The notes under the pieces were generated by a model. It did no database searches, was not told where the DNA came from, and worked only from the letters and a program-made list of their open reading frames with translations. This document shows, in pieces, positions 10,207 to 24,500 of a stretch of DNA of 64,000 bases; the stretch's first letter is position 1, and every line of letters starts with the position of its first letter. Position numbers and translations under genes: made by a program. This stretch comes from Cardinalis cardinalis (taxonomy: Eukaryota > Chordata > Aves > Passeriformes > Cardinalidae), in assembly GCA_014549065.1 (NCBI GenBank), contig JACDOX010000120.1, positions 310,001-374,000 of the forward strand, in the 5' to 3' direction.

Positions 10207-13200
10207 TTTAGTAGAGGACAAGGCAGCACCATGTAAAGCAAATGAGCTTGCTTGCATTTGAACGCAAAAAATCTTAATGTTCCTTGGTCAAGGATTTGTC
10301 TTACATTTGGTGCTACTGTGCAGAATCTGGTCTCCTGCAAAATCAGAGAGTACTGCTATTTTGGGTGGTATCAGCACAGCATTTTATTTTTTTTAAATTA
10401 AAAGATAGAAAACTTGTTTCCCTAAATATTGAACTATGATCAATTAAATATAGATTGATCTATATCAATTAAATGTTTAGTAAATTTAAAATTTTTCTTC
10501 ATTACAAAATAGTCTTACTGACAGGTACTAATAAAGGATCAGTCAGTACATAGACTGACTAGTGTGTCCTAGAAGAGCAAAGCCATGCAAATTGCTTTCT
10601 TCACTAATCTCAGAGGTTTTTTCTCTCAAATAGTGCAATCAGATAATTTCTCTGGTTTTCTTGGGCAGTTTGTGGCTATTTTATTTATTTAGATAGCTTT
10701 CTCACTGTACAGAGATAAAGCAGGTCTTTGTTGTCTGTTTATAAATACTTACTATTTCCCCCAAGCTGTAAGGGCCAGTGTGTAGGAGTAAAGTAAACAG
10801 AAAAACCCAATCCAGCTAAAGAAAAAAAACAAACAAAACCCACGATGCTGCCCCTCCCCTAAACCTGAAACCAACCTAAAAGAAATCCCCACAACACACT
10901 ATGCAGACTTGAAATAGCTGAAGGGACTACTTGTGTTGTTTCTTTGCCTCTTGTTCTTCTGTTTGTCAGTTCTGAAATAATAAGTTAGCCCATTTTGTTG
11001 TTTTAAGAAGGGAGTATCAAGGATTCATAGTGTGGGGCAGTTCTATCAGTACTACAGGCTGTAGTCTACTACTGCATGTCTGTAGAGTGAAGTCTTTCTT
11101 TATGACTCTTAGCAGCATAATTCTGCTGAGCAGGGCAGGCTTCAGAAACCAAACGCTGGGTGTTTTTGCCAAGTGAAGTGTGCTGGTAATAAGAATATAT
11201 AATAAGAACTAGCAGATTATTCTCTGACAGAAAGGCAGAAGGTCATCGTTGAGCTGGCCATTGGTATATTGCTGGAGATGGCAGCTTTTGTACTTGCAGG
11301 TGAGCTGGGAATTCAGCTTGAGGTGGCAGATGCTGTTGCCCAGATTTATAATTTTTCTATGTTAAGGCTCTCAGTTCTGTTGCTGGCTGTCTCTGATAAT
11401 CCCTTTCATAGTTTGGCAGCTTTTTTGGTGACAGATTATCTTCAGACAGATGTAGTTATGATCTTTAAAAATACAAAGTAAGTGTTTGGTTTTTCAGGTG
11501 TTTCAGCTGAAATATCCAAAATGTCTGGAAATGCAGCTTTTTCAAATTAATTTGATCTCTATCTGAGAGTGCTTGAAGAACAAGTCTTTAGTATTCTAGA
11601 AATGTCTGAGGTACCAGACAGGAAAACCAGAAGCATGGTGGCTGTCTTTATTAGTAATATTTGAAGGACAGACAGAGCTACAGATTGGCAGATTCCTCTT
11701 CTTCTTGAATTCCTAAAAAAAAATCTGGTGCTAAAGCTATTTGTAAGTACATAGAATATAACAGGTGAGTAAAAGACAGCATCAGTTTGTCAAGGACAAA
11801 TAGCTGAAGTAGTCTAATCTATTTAAGTAATGACTGATAGACCTACTGTATACAAGAGGATCAGTTTATAATCTTACATATTGCTTAGTAGGACTTTGAT
11901 TGTTCCTTTTCTTGGGAAGGAAAGCTGGGAAGAGCCACTGTTGTGGCTAAGGAGGCCTTTCCCTTGTCAAATACTTTTAATGGTTTTCAGAGTTCCCTAA
12001 TGAAGTAGTAGGGTGATTAAATCTATAGAAGGCACAAAACTACCTGAGATTTCAGGTCTTTCTGAAAGTGGTAGTGTAAATCAAAATACCTTAAAGATTT
12101 GGAAACTTGCGAGGGGGGGAAGCAGGTACAGCTGAGCAGAGTTTTGTTCCTGTGTTAAGCAGGAGCAATCGACCACAGAAATACGGGAAAGAGAAGTAGT
12201 GTTGTGTTTCCTGGAGGGAAAGAATTTGGAGGCCTTAAGAAAGCATCCTATTCCTATTTATACTTTTTAGTAAGGTGTGTGAAGCAGTGCTTAATGTCTG
12301 TTCAGGCCTCCTCAGGCATTTGCTGGGAGACTGGCGGAATCCTTCGCAGATACGCTCTACTCTTTCTAGCCCTTCTTTAGGAATATAGTACTGGGGTGTC
12401 TTTGGTAAATTTGGTGCTGCATTAAAGCTCTAAGAAAGTGTGGGGTTTTTCATCCTCTGCTGTTTCATTTAGTAACTTGAGATTTCTGTACCAGGCAGAG
12501 TGGTTCATTTGTAATGTAGATGTCGTGAGTGCAGTTACTCTTAGGTTGGCAAGGTAATTTAATACTGTTGATAGTAGGGAGTCTGTCATATAAAGGGAAT
12601 TAAGCCTGAACTGAGCCCTTTATGATGCATGTAGTGTTAGTAGCTGGGTAAAATTAAAAACTTAGCTGATTTTGTCTGCGTCTGAAAAGAAGCAAGAAAA
12701 TCCTAAGCCTACACAAGAGCATGTCCTTATGTTTTATTGGTTAAGTTGCACTTCTCGTGCCAGTGTTTCAGCTTTTAATCTTATTTGTATTAATCTGTAG
12801 TTGTCTGGTTGTTCAGAAACTGAGTATGCCCATAAATACTTCTCCATTCATGGTGAGGGCTCTTGTTATTTTGTCATTGCTTTAATAGGAGCATCCTCTA
12901 AGCCATTGAAGGTTGTACAGTACTGGAGAACCCTCCTGAAGTGGTTATTTCAGGACTAGATTTTTTTAGCGATTCTGGAATTTCAGTCAGCTCATACTAG
13001 GTAGCTGTATGCCAATAGTGAGATGGCTGTCTAAATAAAGTGATGAAACAGGATGATAGGTAAGAAGCTTACCTTTCTTTGAGCTAACAACCAGGTTCAG
13101 TGGCAAGTGCTGCTTTCCACAGGAAGGCATGGCTTTATAGCCTGCAGTAATGTGTTTTAAGGCCTGATTCTAGTAGCACAGGTCGTAGGTATGTCTGCAC

Positions 13201-15325
13201 TGTTGGGTTGGACTTAGTTCATCAGAAGAGCTCCTCTTAAGCATTGCATTTCTCACTTTGTGGATTTTCTTCCATTTAATCTTTGTACATGGAGAGCTGG
13301 TTTTAAATGGTTTATATCTAAAAATTTTGAACTGTTATTTTGAAAATGTGTATACAATAATTTGAAACAACTCTGTTATTAGTCTCAGTCTTTTGAAAAA
13401 ACAGGCCTTTCTTTTTGTGTTTTGAGATTAAAATAGGAACCAGAGAAGAGCATAAAGATGTAGTTTACTGATAACTGCAAAGTCACTTCTGTCTTTGAAA
13501 GTGAATTAAGTTGTGGTGGGAATCAATTCCCTCTTTATTTTAGCATATTCAGTACATTTTTATAATACTTCTGCAAGTACCCTTATGATAGTAGCTGAGT
13601 GCAGCATCTTGCACAAAAACTTTTTACCTTGCGTTTGGTAGAAGCTTTTTAGGTGTGACTGTAATAAAACTTTGTGACTAATGAAGTGTATGCTGTATAA
13701 TTTTTTTGTTTACGTAGCAAAAGGTGTGGCTGTAATGGGCACAAAAAGCTGCATGCCAGATAGCAGTGCCTTAATGAAGCTGATTCGTAATTGTTTTGTT
13801 ACTTTTGCTTCTCTGGAATTGGCTGCTATACTGTAAATAAAAAAGGCTTTTCTGAGGAAGCAATAATGCTACAATAGAACAGTCAAGGATTTGCTTTGAA
13901 TAAGTGATCGAGAAATAGGTGAGATATCCTGAGTTTTTAATGTACAAATTATTCAGCTAAAGTAGAGTATAGAAAGATAATAAGGTGGTGATTTGTCCTA
14001 ATGGAAGTGTTGATAGTTTGATAAACATGTTTGATGAAAGGCAGAAAAGAAAAAGTGTGAATCTTTGACTAGAAATGGGAAGGTAACTCACTGGGGAGAA
14101 AAAAAGAGTCATGGAATAATTGTTCCTTTTTGTCCTCGAGGTAGTAATGGCATCACAAACTTTAGAGTTTTTTTAAGAGAGTTTTCCCTGCATAGTGCCC
14201 TGGAGCTTAATAGATCTGCTTAAGCAGTTTACTGAGAAATTAGTAAAAGAAATGGTTCACTTTACTAAGTTCTAAAGAGATTTAAAAGTAAGTAGAGGGG
14301 AATTTCAGTAATAGCATTTCTTCTAAATCTCCAGGAACGTGAAAGTAGTGGAAGTCTTAACAGCAAAGCCATAGCAAAAACTATTTCACTTAAATCAAAT
14401 CAGTGAAATGTTAATCTTGGTGGAGACAAATCAGACTGGCCAGAGTATAAACTTTTTTTTTTTAATAATGCATAAAATGCCTGTGATAAAATGGTGCTTA
14501 TTCAAAAGGTCTGAAGCAGTTTAAATAAAAGTGTAGCAAGTCAGTGAAATTTTCTGTAGTGGATTTGTGCAGCTCACTGTCCCTTCCTATCATAGCTTGT
14601 CTGTATGAAGCTATATGAACTTTCTTACTGTAGTCCTGAGTGTAACAGAGTAATTAAACACAGAAGGACAAGCAAAGAAAAAATACATCATGGCAAACTA
14701 TACCAAATTAATTGAGACCCTTGTTTCTCTGAATAGCACCAGAGGAGTAGGAAACTGATTTGAAATTCTTGAAATTTCAAACCTCAAAGAGGTGCATTAC
14801 AAGTAGACTAACACATTCTTTGCTGCGTTTTTATGCTCTATTAACTCTTACGTATAGATTTTAAATATGTATTTGAGGTACACTCCATTAAAATGTTGTT
14901 CATTAGCTATCCAGAAATACTTGATTTAAATATTTAACCCTTTGTATAAATTAGTTGATTGCTTCTAAAAGGAGAAAAAAAGAGCAGAATAGATTTTCAT
15001 CTTGAAATTTGTCCTGGACCTAAAGTTGGGCTAGTAGTCTGTTTAAGGACAGAGATTTGCCTCCTGGATCTATTGTATATCAAGATGATGAACAGGAGTT
15101 TTCCTAATATGTTGCTGGAAACGACAGCATTGGAATGACATGTTTTAATTTCTTCAGAGGGCTTCAGGGCACCTTGCTGAAAATCTTTGGTTTTGTCTGA
15201 TAAGAATCCTGGTCATGTGAAGTATGAAAAGTTTGTTAATATGTTCAAAGTGTCCATTGAACAACTCTTCTTTGTAAATACCTTCCAGAGATTTTAATGT
15301 AATTAAATGTCTTTTTGTCTTGCAG

Positions 15326-15552
15326 TTTTGATCTGCTTTCCCGAGTGCTTGTGGTGTGGCTGGGGCCAGCATTTAACAATGAGTGGTGCAGCGTTGGGCC
15401 TCGAGATAGTGTTTGTCTTTTTCCTGGCCTTATTCCTACTTCACCGGTATGGAGACTTCAAGAAACAGCACAGGCTGGTGATCATAGCAACATTATTGGC
15501 TTGGTATCTCTGCTTCCTGATTGTATTCATACTGCCTCTGGATGTCAGTACG
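15326..15552 (+). CDS. LMBRD2: LMBRD2 coding exon 1 (leader 15326-15378, ATG 15379)
   Basis: The acceptor is TTTTTGTCTTGCAG and the donor GTAAGA. A 53-nt leader without an ATG precedes [15 protein letters not shown]. The next hydrophobic run ([20 protein letters not shown]) gives transmembrane segment 2. A at -3 supports this start. Confidence 0.96.
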
Positions 15553-18500
15553 GTAAGAAACATGCAGGACTTCCTGCTTAATTGCCTTAAATGTTTATGG
15601 TCTTTCTCTGAACTACTGGTTGCAGGAGACCATCTCTTAGAAACACCAAAGAAATCTTCCATGTAGTATCTTAACAAATTAAACATGGGAATGCCTTGTG
15701 TTCATAATTAAGTTTACTTTTTGTTGGTCTTATCACAATACAAATCTATTTCAAACATTTTAAAATTTCGTCATTTGTTTGTAACAATTTTTTCATCTGT
15801 TTGGGCAGCATAAGGACACTGTCAGTGTTTTACTTATTGACTGCTGATTGAATGTTGATTTGAGTGTTTGTTGATGTCATTAATTCCAGACGTAAACCTG
15901 GAGTACAGGAAATGTCTCTAAAATAAGACTTACTACTTTTAAATAAGTATTATACCTCTTTGGTCACTGATATAAAATAAATTGTCTTTTAGACTATTTA
16001 TAATCGATGCAAGCTTGCGGTTAACTCCAGTCCTGCAGAAAGTAATGGCTCTTATGTTACTCTTGCTCCAAGGTATGAACTACATGTTTTTTTCTTTAGA
16101 CTGTATTTTATGATTTTCTTTTTTTAATTGATAGCATATTGTGTTTTTAACACTGATGAATAAGTATTATCTACGTGATGCAAATTTTGAAGTTTGTAAA
16201 TTCACAGGACAGTGAAGGAAAAGGTGATGAAAGGTGGATCTTTATCTGCTGAGAGTAATTACATAGTAATTAGTAGTTCTAGGTGGTTACCCAACTATTC
16301 TTTTTTAATGTCACTAGATTTCCTTTTTTTGTTAAAGCAATAGGACTAAGCTTTTTGAGCAATCCTGGTTATGAGGAGAGGCTTTGATGAATGCTTATCC
16401 TTTACAATTTTAAAGACTTAAAACTGAAAATCTAATTTTATACCTTTAATTTTTACCATATGAATGAAATCAGCTGCTTGTCTTATATGTCAGGGACATA
16501 TCTAGTTGCTTCTTATAATTACATATGGACGGTAATTGCAGTTATCTGAAATGTGCTGTATTCCACCAAAGTAATGGTAGCCTGCTAGGGGTGTCCTGGC
16601 AGAACACTAATGTGTGCTCTTTCCATGGCTGCTCACCCGTTAGCCTACACTGGCCTTTTCCCTGTGTTAGTTATGTGGGCAGTGTAGTTACCTATAAGAT
16701 GATCTGAGCCTTTAAGATATCAGCTGATATGTCTGTGCAAAGTCTTGCCAGTCTTGCTGCCCCAGAGAGAGGCCTGGAAGAATGGTGAAATGACAGTCAC
16801 ACAATATTGCACCCTGTACTTAAGACCACCCAGTGGATGTTAATTAAACCTATTTAATTATATACACAATTTGAAAACTATTCAGTAACCTTTCAATTTA
16901 TCTATAGCTTCAGACAAACTTTTTTTCTTAGAATCACAGAAAGGTTTGGGTTGGAAGGAACCTTAAATATCGTCTAGTTCCTATCATCTTCCAGGAGCAG
17001 AGACACCTTCCACTAGGCCAGGTTGCTCCATCCAACCTGGCCTTGAACACTGTCAGAGATGGGGCATCCACAGCTTCTCTGGCAACCTGTGCCAGTGCCT
17101 CACCACCATCAAGTAAAGAATTTCTTCCAAATCTCTGATTTAAACCTGCCCTCTGTCAGTTGAAAACCATTACCCTTTGTCCTGTCACTTTGCCCATATA
17201 AAAAGTCAATTTCCTTCATTTTTATAAACTCCCTTCAGGTACTGGAATGTGCTGTAAGGTCTCCTGGCACCTTCTCTTCTCCAGGCTGAGCAACCCCTGC
17301 TCTCTCAGCCTGTCATGGAGGTTTCAGCAGCTCTCTTAGGAGAAGTGCTGAAACCTTTAGTCATAATGGGTGTCATTCTATCTTAAGTTGATAATTTTGA
17401 AAATATTTAGGCCATGCACATAAAAACTTACAACTCAGGCTTAACTAGTTTGACCCTGGAAAATAACAATTATTTCTCATTAGGTAATCTCATCTAAGTT
17501 GACTTTATTGCCCCTTGACTCACCCTTGCTTCATTACCCAGCCAAGTATGTGGAAAAAAATAAACTGCCTTAGTTTAGATGGACACCTTTTCCTTTGTTC
17601 TTTTTTTTAGTTTTCTTTTTCTTAAAAGGGCTCATAGGACTTTTCTGTCTTCTGTAGTGAGCACTACCTGTCAGAAGAGTATTGACTTATTGAATCAAAA
17701 TTTATATAAGACTGACTTGATCCAGCTGGGTGGCAGAAGAAACAACTAATATGTTCTTTGTATGACTAAGTGCTCTAGGTGATGATGATGTGCCTAGATA
17801 TTTTTTAAAAACCTTCACTAACTAAAATTTAATGCTTCTCTGTTTAAACAAGTGTTTTTCTGTGCATGAAATAATTACTACTGAAAACCAGCAACTGTAA
17901 CCTTGAAATGCTTTATTGAATAGTCCTCTTCAGTCTTGGAGCTTCTGGGTTTTTTTTCTCTAAGAAAGATGTCATGTCCAAATACATTATATGTGGTTAG
18001 GAAAATGATAAAATATTTCTAGTGATTATTCATTTTTTTATTTGGGAGACAGTTGATTGTTGACTGTGTACTTGAATAATATTGTACTACTTCTATGTTC
18101 TTTTCAAAGAGCTTCCTAGATAGGAATTTATAGAAGTTGCTTTTTATACTCAGGGCTCTACAACTAACAATAGTCTTCTTTACATTGTAACAGCAAGCAA
18201 AAATGTTTCAAACCCTGGAGTTATATTCCTGATGGAATTATGCCAATTTTCTGGCGTGTTGTGTATTGGACATCTCAGTTTTTAACATGGTAAGTAAGGC
18301 AAAAGAATATGGCAAGGAGTATGATACAGTTCTTAAATGGACCATCTTAACTGTCATAGCATTCTTTAAAAATGTATATCAGTATGGGAAAGAGCTTTTA
18401 AATTGCATATTATTTGCTAGTAGTGAAATTTCGATAATAATTATTGTACTAATTTAGTCATACCTTTTTTTTCTTGCTTCTATGGAAGCGACTTTCAGGT

Positions 18501-21500
18501 GGCAGCCATTTATCCTTGATTCCCTTTTGTAGTTGAAACTAAGCAATTTACATTTGTAGGTGTTTATGGATAGATTGTCTGAAATAAATGGGTTTTAGGC
18601 AGCCAGATACCAAAATAATTCTGTTAATAATTTGGGTGTTTTTTAAGTAATATTGTAAATTAGTTGGTTTTATCGGATATATTGCACAAAGCTTTAGATA
18701 GAACTACAGAAAAAAGATTTGTGTATGGGGTTTTGGGTTGTCTGTGCTTTGTGCAGTTTCTGATCAACCTGTTATCAGATAATTATTTTTTAGTTTCAAG
18801 GATAGCAGGGTTGGTAGTTCATTCTTACTTATCACAGATTTTTCATAGCAAAGCTAACTGTATTGTTTTTATCTGCAGCTTGTGTAAGGTTTGCCATCAG
18901 ACAGGTACATCTAGAATAAAACCATCTAAGTAGCTAATTTCTTAGAAGCTTGGGAGTCTTAAAACTTTTAACACCCCTGCCTCGATAATCTGACACTGCT
19001 AAAGTTCTTTTTTGGGGAGGTTGGTGGTTTGGGTGTTTGGGAGATTTTTTGGTGGGGGTTGGTGGGTTTTTTATTTTGTTGTTTTTTGTTTTTGTTTGGT
19101 TTGGGTTTTTTTGATTCGCTGATGTGGTTTTGTTTTGTTTCATTTTCTTCTAGGATTCTGCTACCTTTTATGCAGTCATATGCTAGATCAGGAGGGTTCT
19201 CCATCACGGGAAAGATTAAAACTGCTCTGATTGAGAATGCCATCTATTATGGCACTTACTTGCTGATTTTTGGAGCATTTCTAATATATGTGGCTGTAAA
19301 CCCAAACTTCAATTTACAATGGTAAGAATAAGGCTGTAAACACTTCCATGAGTTCTAACACAATTGTCATGGATAATTTCTTCTGTTGATGAAATCGGTC
19401 TTTCTGACAAAACTAGTTTTAGTCATAATATTTTGCTAGTCAGTTAGAAAATTACGTTAACTTTTTATATGAAAGGGGCTTCTTTGAATATTTATAGAAA
19501 TTTGGGGTTTGTTACTCTGATTTTGATACGTACAGCAGAGGAATCCTCTTATATTTACAGTGGTGCTTTTTTCTCCATACAAACACATTTGCAAAGTTAG
19601 TGCAGAAACTTCCAGTGTTTTCAGAACAACATATTTCAAAAAATCAATATTTCCTATGTAGTGCCTCTAAATACTGTAGACTTTAAAGGTGAAGAGGAAG
19701 GTTAAAATAATTGACATCGATAAATTGCTCATAGTCTTCCATACCAGATGGAATAGAAATTCCATCTGAATAAAATTCCTGAACACAATATTCTCAATAC
19801 AGATCTTGGGTTCTGAATTTGTTTCTTACAGTGACTGCCATTATGCTATTTTGACCTCACTGTCAGTAGGTTTGGTAAGTTCATGTTGTTTCCTAAGGGA
19901 ACATATTCCTTTAGGAGAACAATTTCTTTGAGAACAAACAAACCAGTTCTTATCTGCCATCCATAGTGGGAGAACAGGAGATACAGGAAAATTGTGGCAG
20001 CTTTAATACAGCCAGGCATCAGACTGGCTCCAGGCAAAAATCTGGGTGATACCAGAGTCTGTTCCTGTAAACTTGAAAGCCATATTGGCACATACTGATA
20101 CCTCAAGGCTGGTTTCTTGCAGCCAGGATAGGAGGATGTTGTTTGTTTGTGTTTTTTATACTGCTTTGTCTCCTTAGGAACCAGCTTCAGACTATTGGAA
20201 TAGCTGCTGCAAACACATGGGGTCTGTTCCTTCTTGTGTTGCTTTTGGGTTATGGCTTGGTGGAAATCCCTCGTTCTCACTGGAATGGGGCCAAGAGGGG
20301 TTATCTACTCATGAAGACTTACTTCAAGGCTGCCAAACTGATGACTGAAAAAGCAGATGCAGAGGAGAATTTAGAGGATATTATGGAGGTAAGTAACTAG
20401 CTTTCTCTGTGGAAAAAAGTGAAGGCTGCTGTTAGTTGTGTCTGAATTTATTGTTGTTGGACGCTTGTAGCATGAGCTTTCTGTAAAATATCTGCAAACT
20501 AAGAAAATTATCATAGTGTGCCCCTTGATAACACTCAATCCTGTGCAAAAGGTAAAACAGAAATAGTCCTTGCTGTGACAAACTTAAAAGTAATAGCAAT
20601 TTGATAACCATTATTTGATGAGTCTGTTCTTTTGTTGACGCTTTTGGAGAAATACTGGTCATTGACAAAGAACATTTCAGAGTGAGCTGGAATAGAGAGT
20701 GTATAGATGTTTCACTCGTGTTAAAATTGTGTACTTCTTCTATGCTCTGCTCACAGTGTATTTCTGGAATCTCAAGAAGAGTTTCCAAATTGTAGGGCCA
20801 CAATTACATGCTCTTTAAGAAGAGAACATGTAGATAATTGTTTCTTTCAAAGTTTGTTTTGAGCCTCTATTGTTAGTAGAGCATCAGTGAGCAATAGGCT
20901 CTAATGTAGTTCAATTACAGAATGGAAATCTAGCCCTTTGAATTAGCTATTCCTGGTTCTTCTGCTGAGATACCATGGCTTGGAATAAAATGTGTGAACT
21001 GTTGTAGGATAGCGTAGAAGTTCGTGTTATGTGTTATTTGTACTGGCACATAACACAAATAGACTTTTAATCACATAACAGTAATAGAATCTTCATTCGT
21101 CCATAACAGCATTTTGAAGAAACTGCTAAAACAGTTAAAACATCTTAAGTGGAACATAACTACAAAACTTACTGGAAAATGAACAATGACAACCCTTTTT
21201 TACCAGGATAGCACTTAAAACAGATAGAAAATTTCCGCTAGAGGGCACCAACAACAGTCATCTGATGCAGCAGTCTGAGCAGTTCAGAGCTGACCAAAAG
21301 TTGAAGCAAATTATTAAGATCATTGTTCAGATGCTTGGAGAGGGAGATGCTGATCTCTTTTCCCTGGCAGCCAGTGACAGGATGCATGGGGGTGGTTCAG
21401 ACCTGTGTCCAGAGAGGTCCAGACTGGACATTAGGAAGCAGTTCCTTACCACAAGGGTGGTGGTTGGTCTCACACTGGAATTGGCTTCCTGAAGTCAGCG

Positions 21501-24500
21501 CCCTGAGTCAGTCAGTGGGACTTACTCTCTATGTCCTTTTTATCTGTAACTTAAACAAGAAAGTCTTTTCCATTTCAGCCTTCATGCATAGAAACCAATC
21601 CTCCATGTATTTATATAGTTGCATATTTGTACACTGCTGTTCTTTTTAAAAAAAAATACATTAAGTGTTCTTTACAAATACTTCACTTACCTTTTATGAG
21701 ATATTTAGTAAAACTATGGCTTTTAGGAAGCTGTATTTTTTTAAGCTTTGATGGCTGACTGTTGGGAGGGCTGCATCTCTAATTGACCAGTAAAAATTTA
21801 TAGTTAATGAAATTTTTTTAATTGATGTTTTAATATGGCATAGGTAAACTACTCTGTTATTTTTTCCCCTCAACAGGAAGTCCGTAAAGTAAGTGAGAGT
21901 ATAAAATATAACCACCCCTTGAGGAAATGTGTTGATACTATACTGAAAAAGGTAACCAATTGCTCATCTTCAACCATAATTATTCAGTTGGGAGGAGGTG
22001 TTTCCTGCACATACAGAATACTTGTACATTACTCTCTTTTGCTCTTAATATAAAATCTCTAGTTGACTTCTTCTGAGTTTCTGTTGAGACTGAGTTGAAA
22101 TTCTTTGTGAAGTATTTTCGTATGACATATGGAATTATCAGAAGTATTTTGACATAGCATTGTAGAAAGGGAGAAAAATGTATGCTTAGAGTGAGCTTTT
22201 CAGGTGCATTAAACTTTTACAAATAATTAGCCAAAGCTGCTTGCTACTCTTTTGTCTCCCAGTTAATTTTCCCTTTTCCTTCCAGTGCCCTACTGAGTAC
22301 CAGGAAAGAATGGGTAGAAACATGGATGATTATGAAGATTTTGATGAAAGACAGAACAGTTATCCCAGTGAAAAAAGTTTGGCCAAACTTCACAAACAGG
22401 TATATTAATAGATGGGAGAATGCCTCATTTAAGCTGTTGTAGTGAGAGTAAATGCTAGTCAAAGATTTTGAATGCACTTCATCTGGACTGTTGAGTACAG
22501 TGGGTTTAAGCTACTTAACAGAAACTTTTCTTGGTGAAAGAATGCACAGATAATTAATATGCCAAGTGATCAAAGTTCTGGATGTGTAAAAGGTGTTCTT
22601 CTTGTGTTGTATCTTGATAGTGTTATAGCTGTCTATGAATGAGCCTTATAATGGTTGACTGACAGTGCATTCTGAAAAAGAACTTATAGTAAAAGCTTGA
22701 TATTTACTGAGATGCAAAAATAAAGTGGTAGGTTGGGAAAGGTAGGATTTACCTGCTACAGATGGTTTGTGATGAAAGAGCTGCAAAACTCAGTAATCGT
22801 GTATGTAGTACTTCCATGATTTATGTATTTTGGAGAATTGCCTACCTGCTTTTTTGAAGATACAGTCTTTGCAGTTCTGCAGTGCATGCATTTTCAAGGG
22901 ATTTTGCAAGGATTTTCTGCCATTTTTTGAAACAAGTACCCTGAAACCCTAATTTATGCAATTTATTGTAGGTAATCTATTCAGTGCAGAGACATCGTCG
23001 TACACAGGTCCAGTGGCAAATTCTTTTAGAGCAAGCATTTTACCTGGAAGATGTGGCAAAAAATGAAAGCAGTGCAACTCGACAGTTTGTTCATACCTTT
23101 CATTCCCAGGAACCAGAAAATAAAATTATTCAGTACTTCTACACACCAACGGTTGGTAAGTGCTGTCATGCAGGTTTTAGGTATGTTAAAGCATAACTGA
23201 TACCATTCTGTAACAAGAACCAGTTGTTTTATGTAAAAAGTTCAGCTGCAGCAGAGGGAAGCATGTCTGGAATATTAGTGTGTTTATGTAATGGAAGAGC
23301 TATCAGATACTAATTTATGCTCTGGCCATAAGTCTCAATTTTATTTACAAATTTGGTAGCAGTTATGTTATAAAGCAATAAAGCAACAGTAAACTTTGGA
23401 GCCTTTTGAGAGCGAGTTCTGTTTCTGGTTGTATAATTTTCATTAACCTGTTTCGGATATGTCTGTGTTTGTTTTTCCAGAGTGGTACTGGGAGTGCCTT
23501 CTCCGACCATGGTTTTACAGAGTGCTTGCAGTTGTGCTGGCCACATTCTCTGTAATTGTTGTGTGGTCAGAGTGCACATTCTTCAGCACAAAACCAGTTC
23601 TGTCGCTATTTGCGGTTTTCATACAGCTGGCAGAAAAGACGTATAATTATATATACATAGAGGTAAGTTGGAGATAGTCACTTGGAAAAAAATATTTTCA
23701 GATCAATGGTTATGATAACAGCAGTAGATAAAATAGATTTTTAAATAAATCTCTAAATAATCTGTCAACTTTCAGAAGGTCTCTAAATATATGGTACTAA
23801 ACTTTCTTTGTGTGGAGGAAGTCTGCCTTTTGCCACTTGTTAAAACTCTGAAATACCTGGTGAAGGCATGACCTAGCTGGCCTGAATATCATGTGTAGAG
23901 TAATTTCTGAAACAGTAGGTTGGTACATAGGTGTGAATTAGACTTTCTGTCTAAACAGTCATGTGTGTGACTCAGTTTCCTAAACAGGAATTTGCGAATG
24001 ACCAGGAATCCAGTCAAAGATGTGGCTAGCATATATGTGCACAAATTTATCAGTAAAATACCGGGCTGAAAAATTCCAGTATACTTAGCAAATGCTGATT
24101 TGAAAACACTTGATTTGTGCCTTTTTTAGTGGGAATAAATGCCAGATCAGTCATGGTAATTATTGAGGCAATTACAGCAATTTTATTTACATTAACAAGA
24201 ACGAGTAGAATGTTTCTAGGGTCAGCTGTGTTAGCTTATGTGTAAAATGTTATAATTTCCAGTTTAAATTGCTCTGAAAAACTCCCAAAACTCTTCTCAG
24301 AGCTGGTGGTGTTCTCACATCTGAAAATGAAAAATAAAGGCTGGAGACGGTCTCTGCATGTGACAGGCTATCTACTAAACACACTAAAACCTTTAATAGA
24401 ATTCTACATTTAAGCAACTTAACAACACTTTGTTTTCCCCCTAGATGGCCTGTTTTCTTACCATCTTTTTCTTAAGTATCTGTGTTTACTCTACTGTCTT

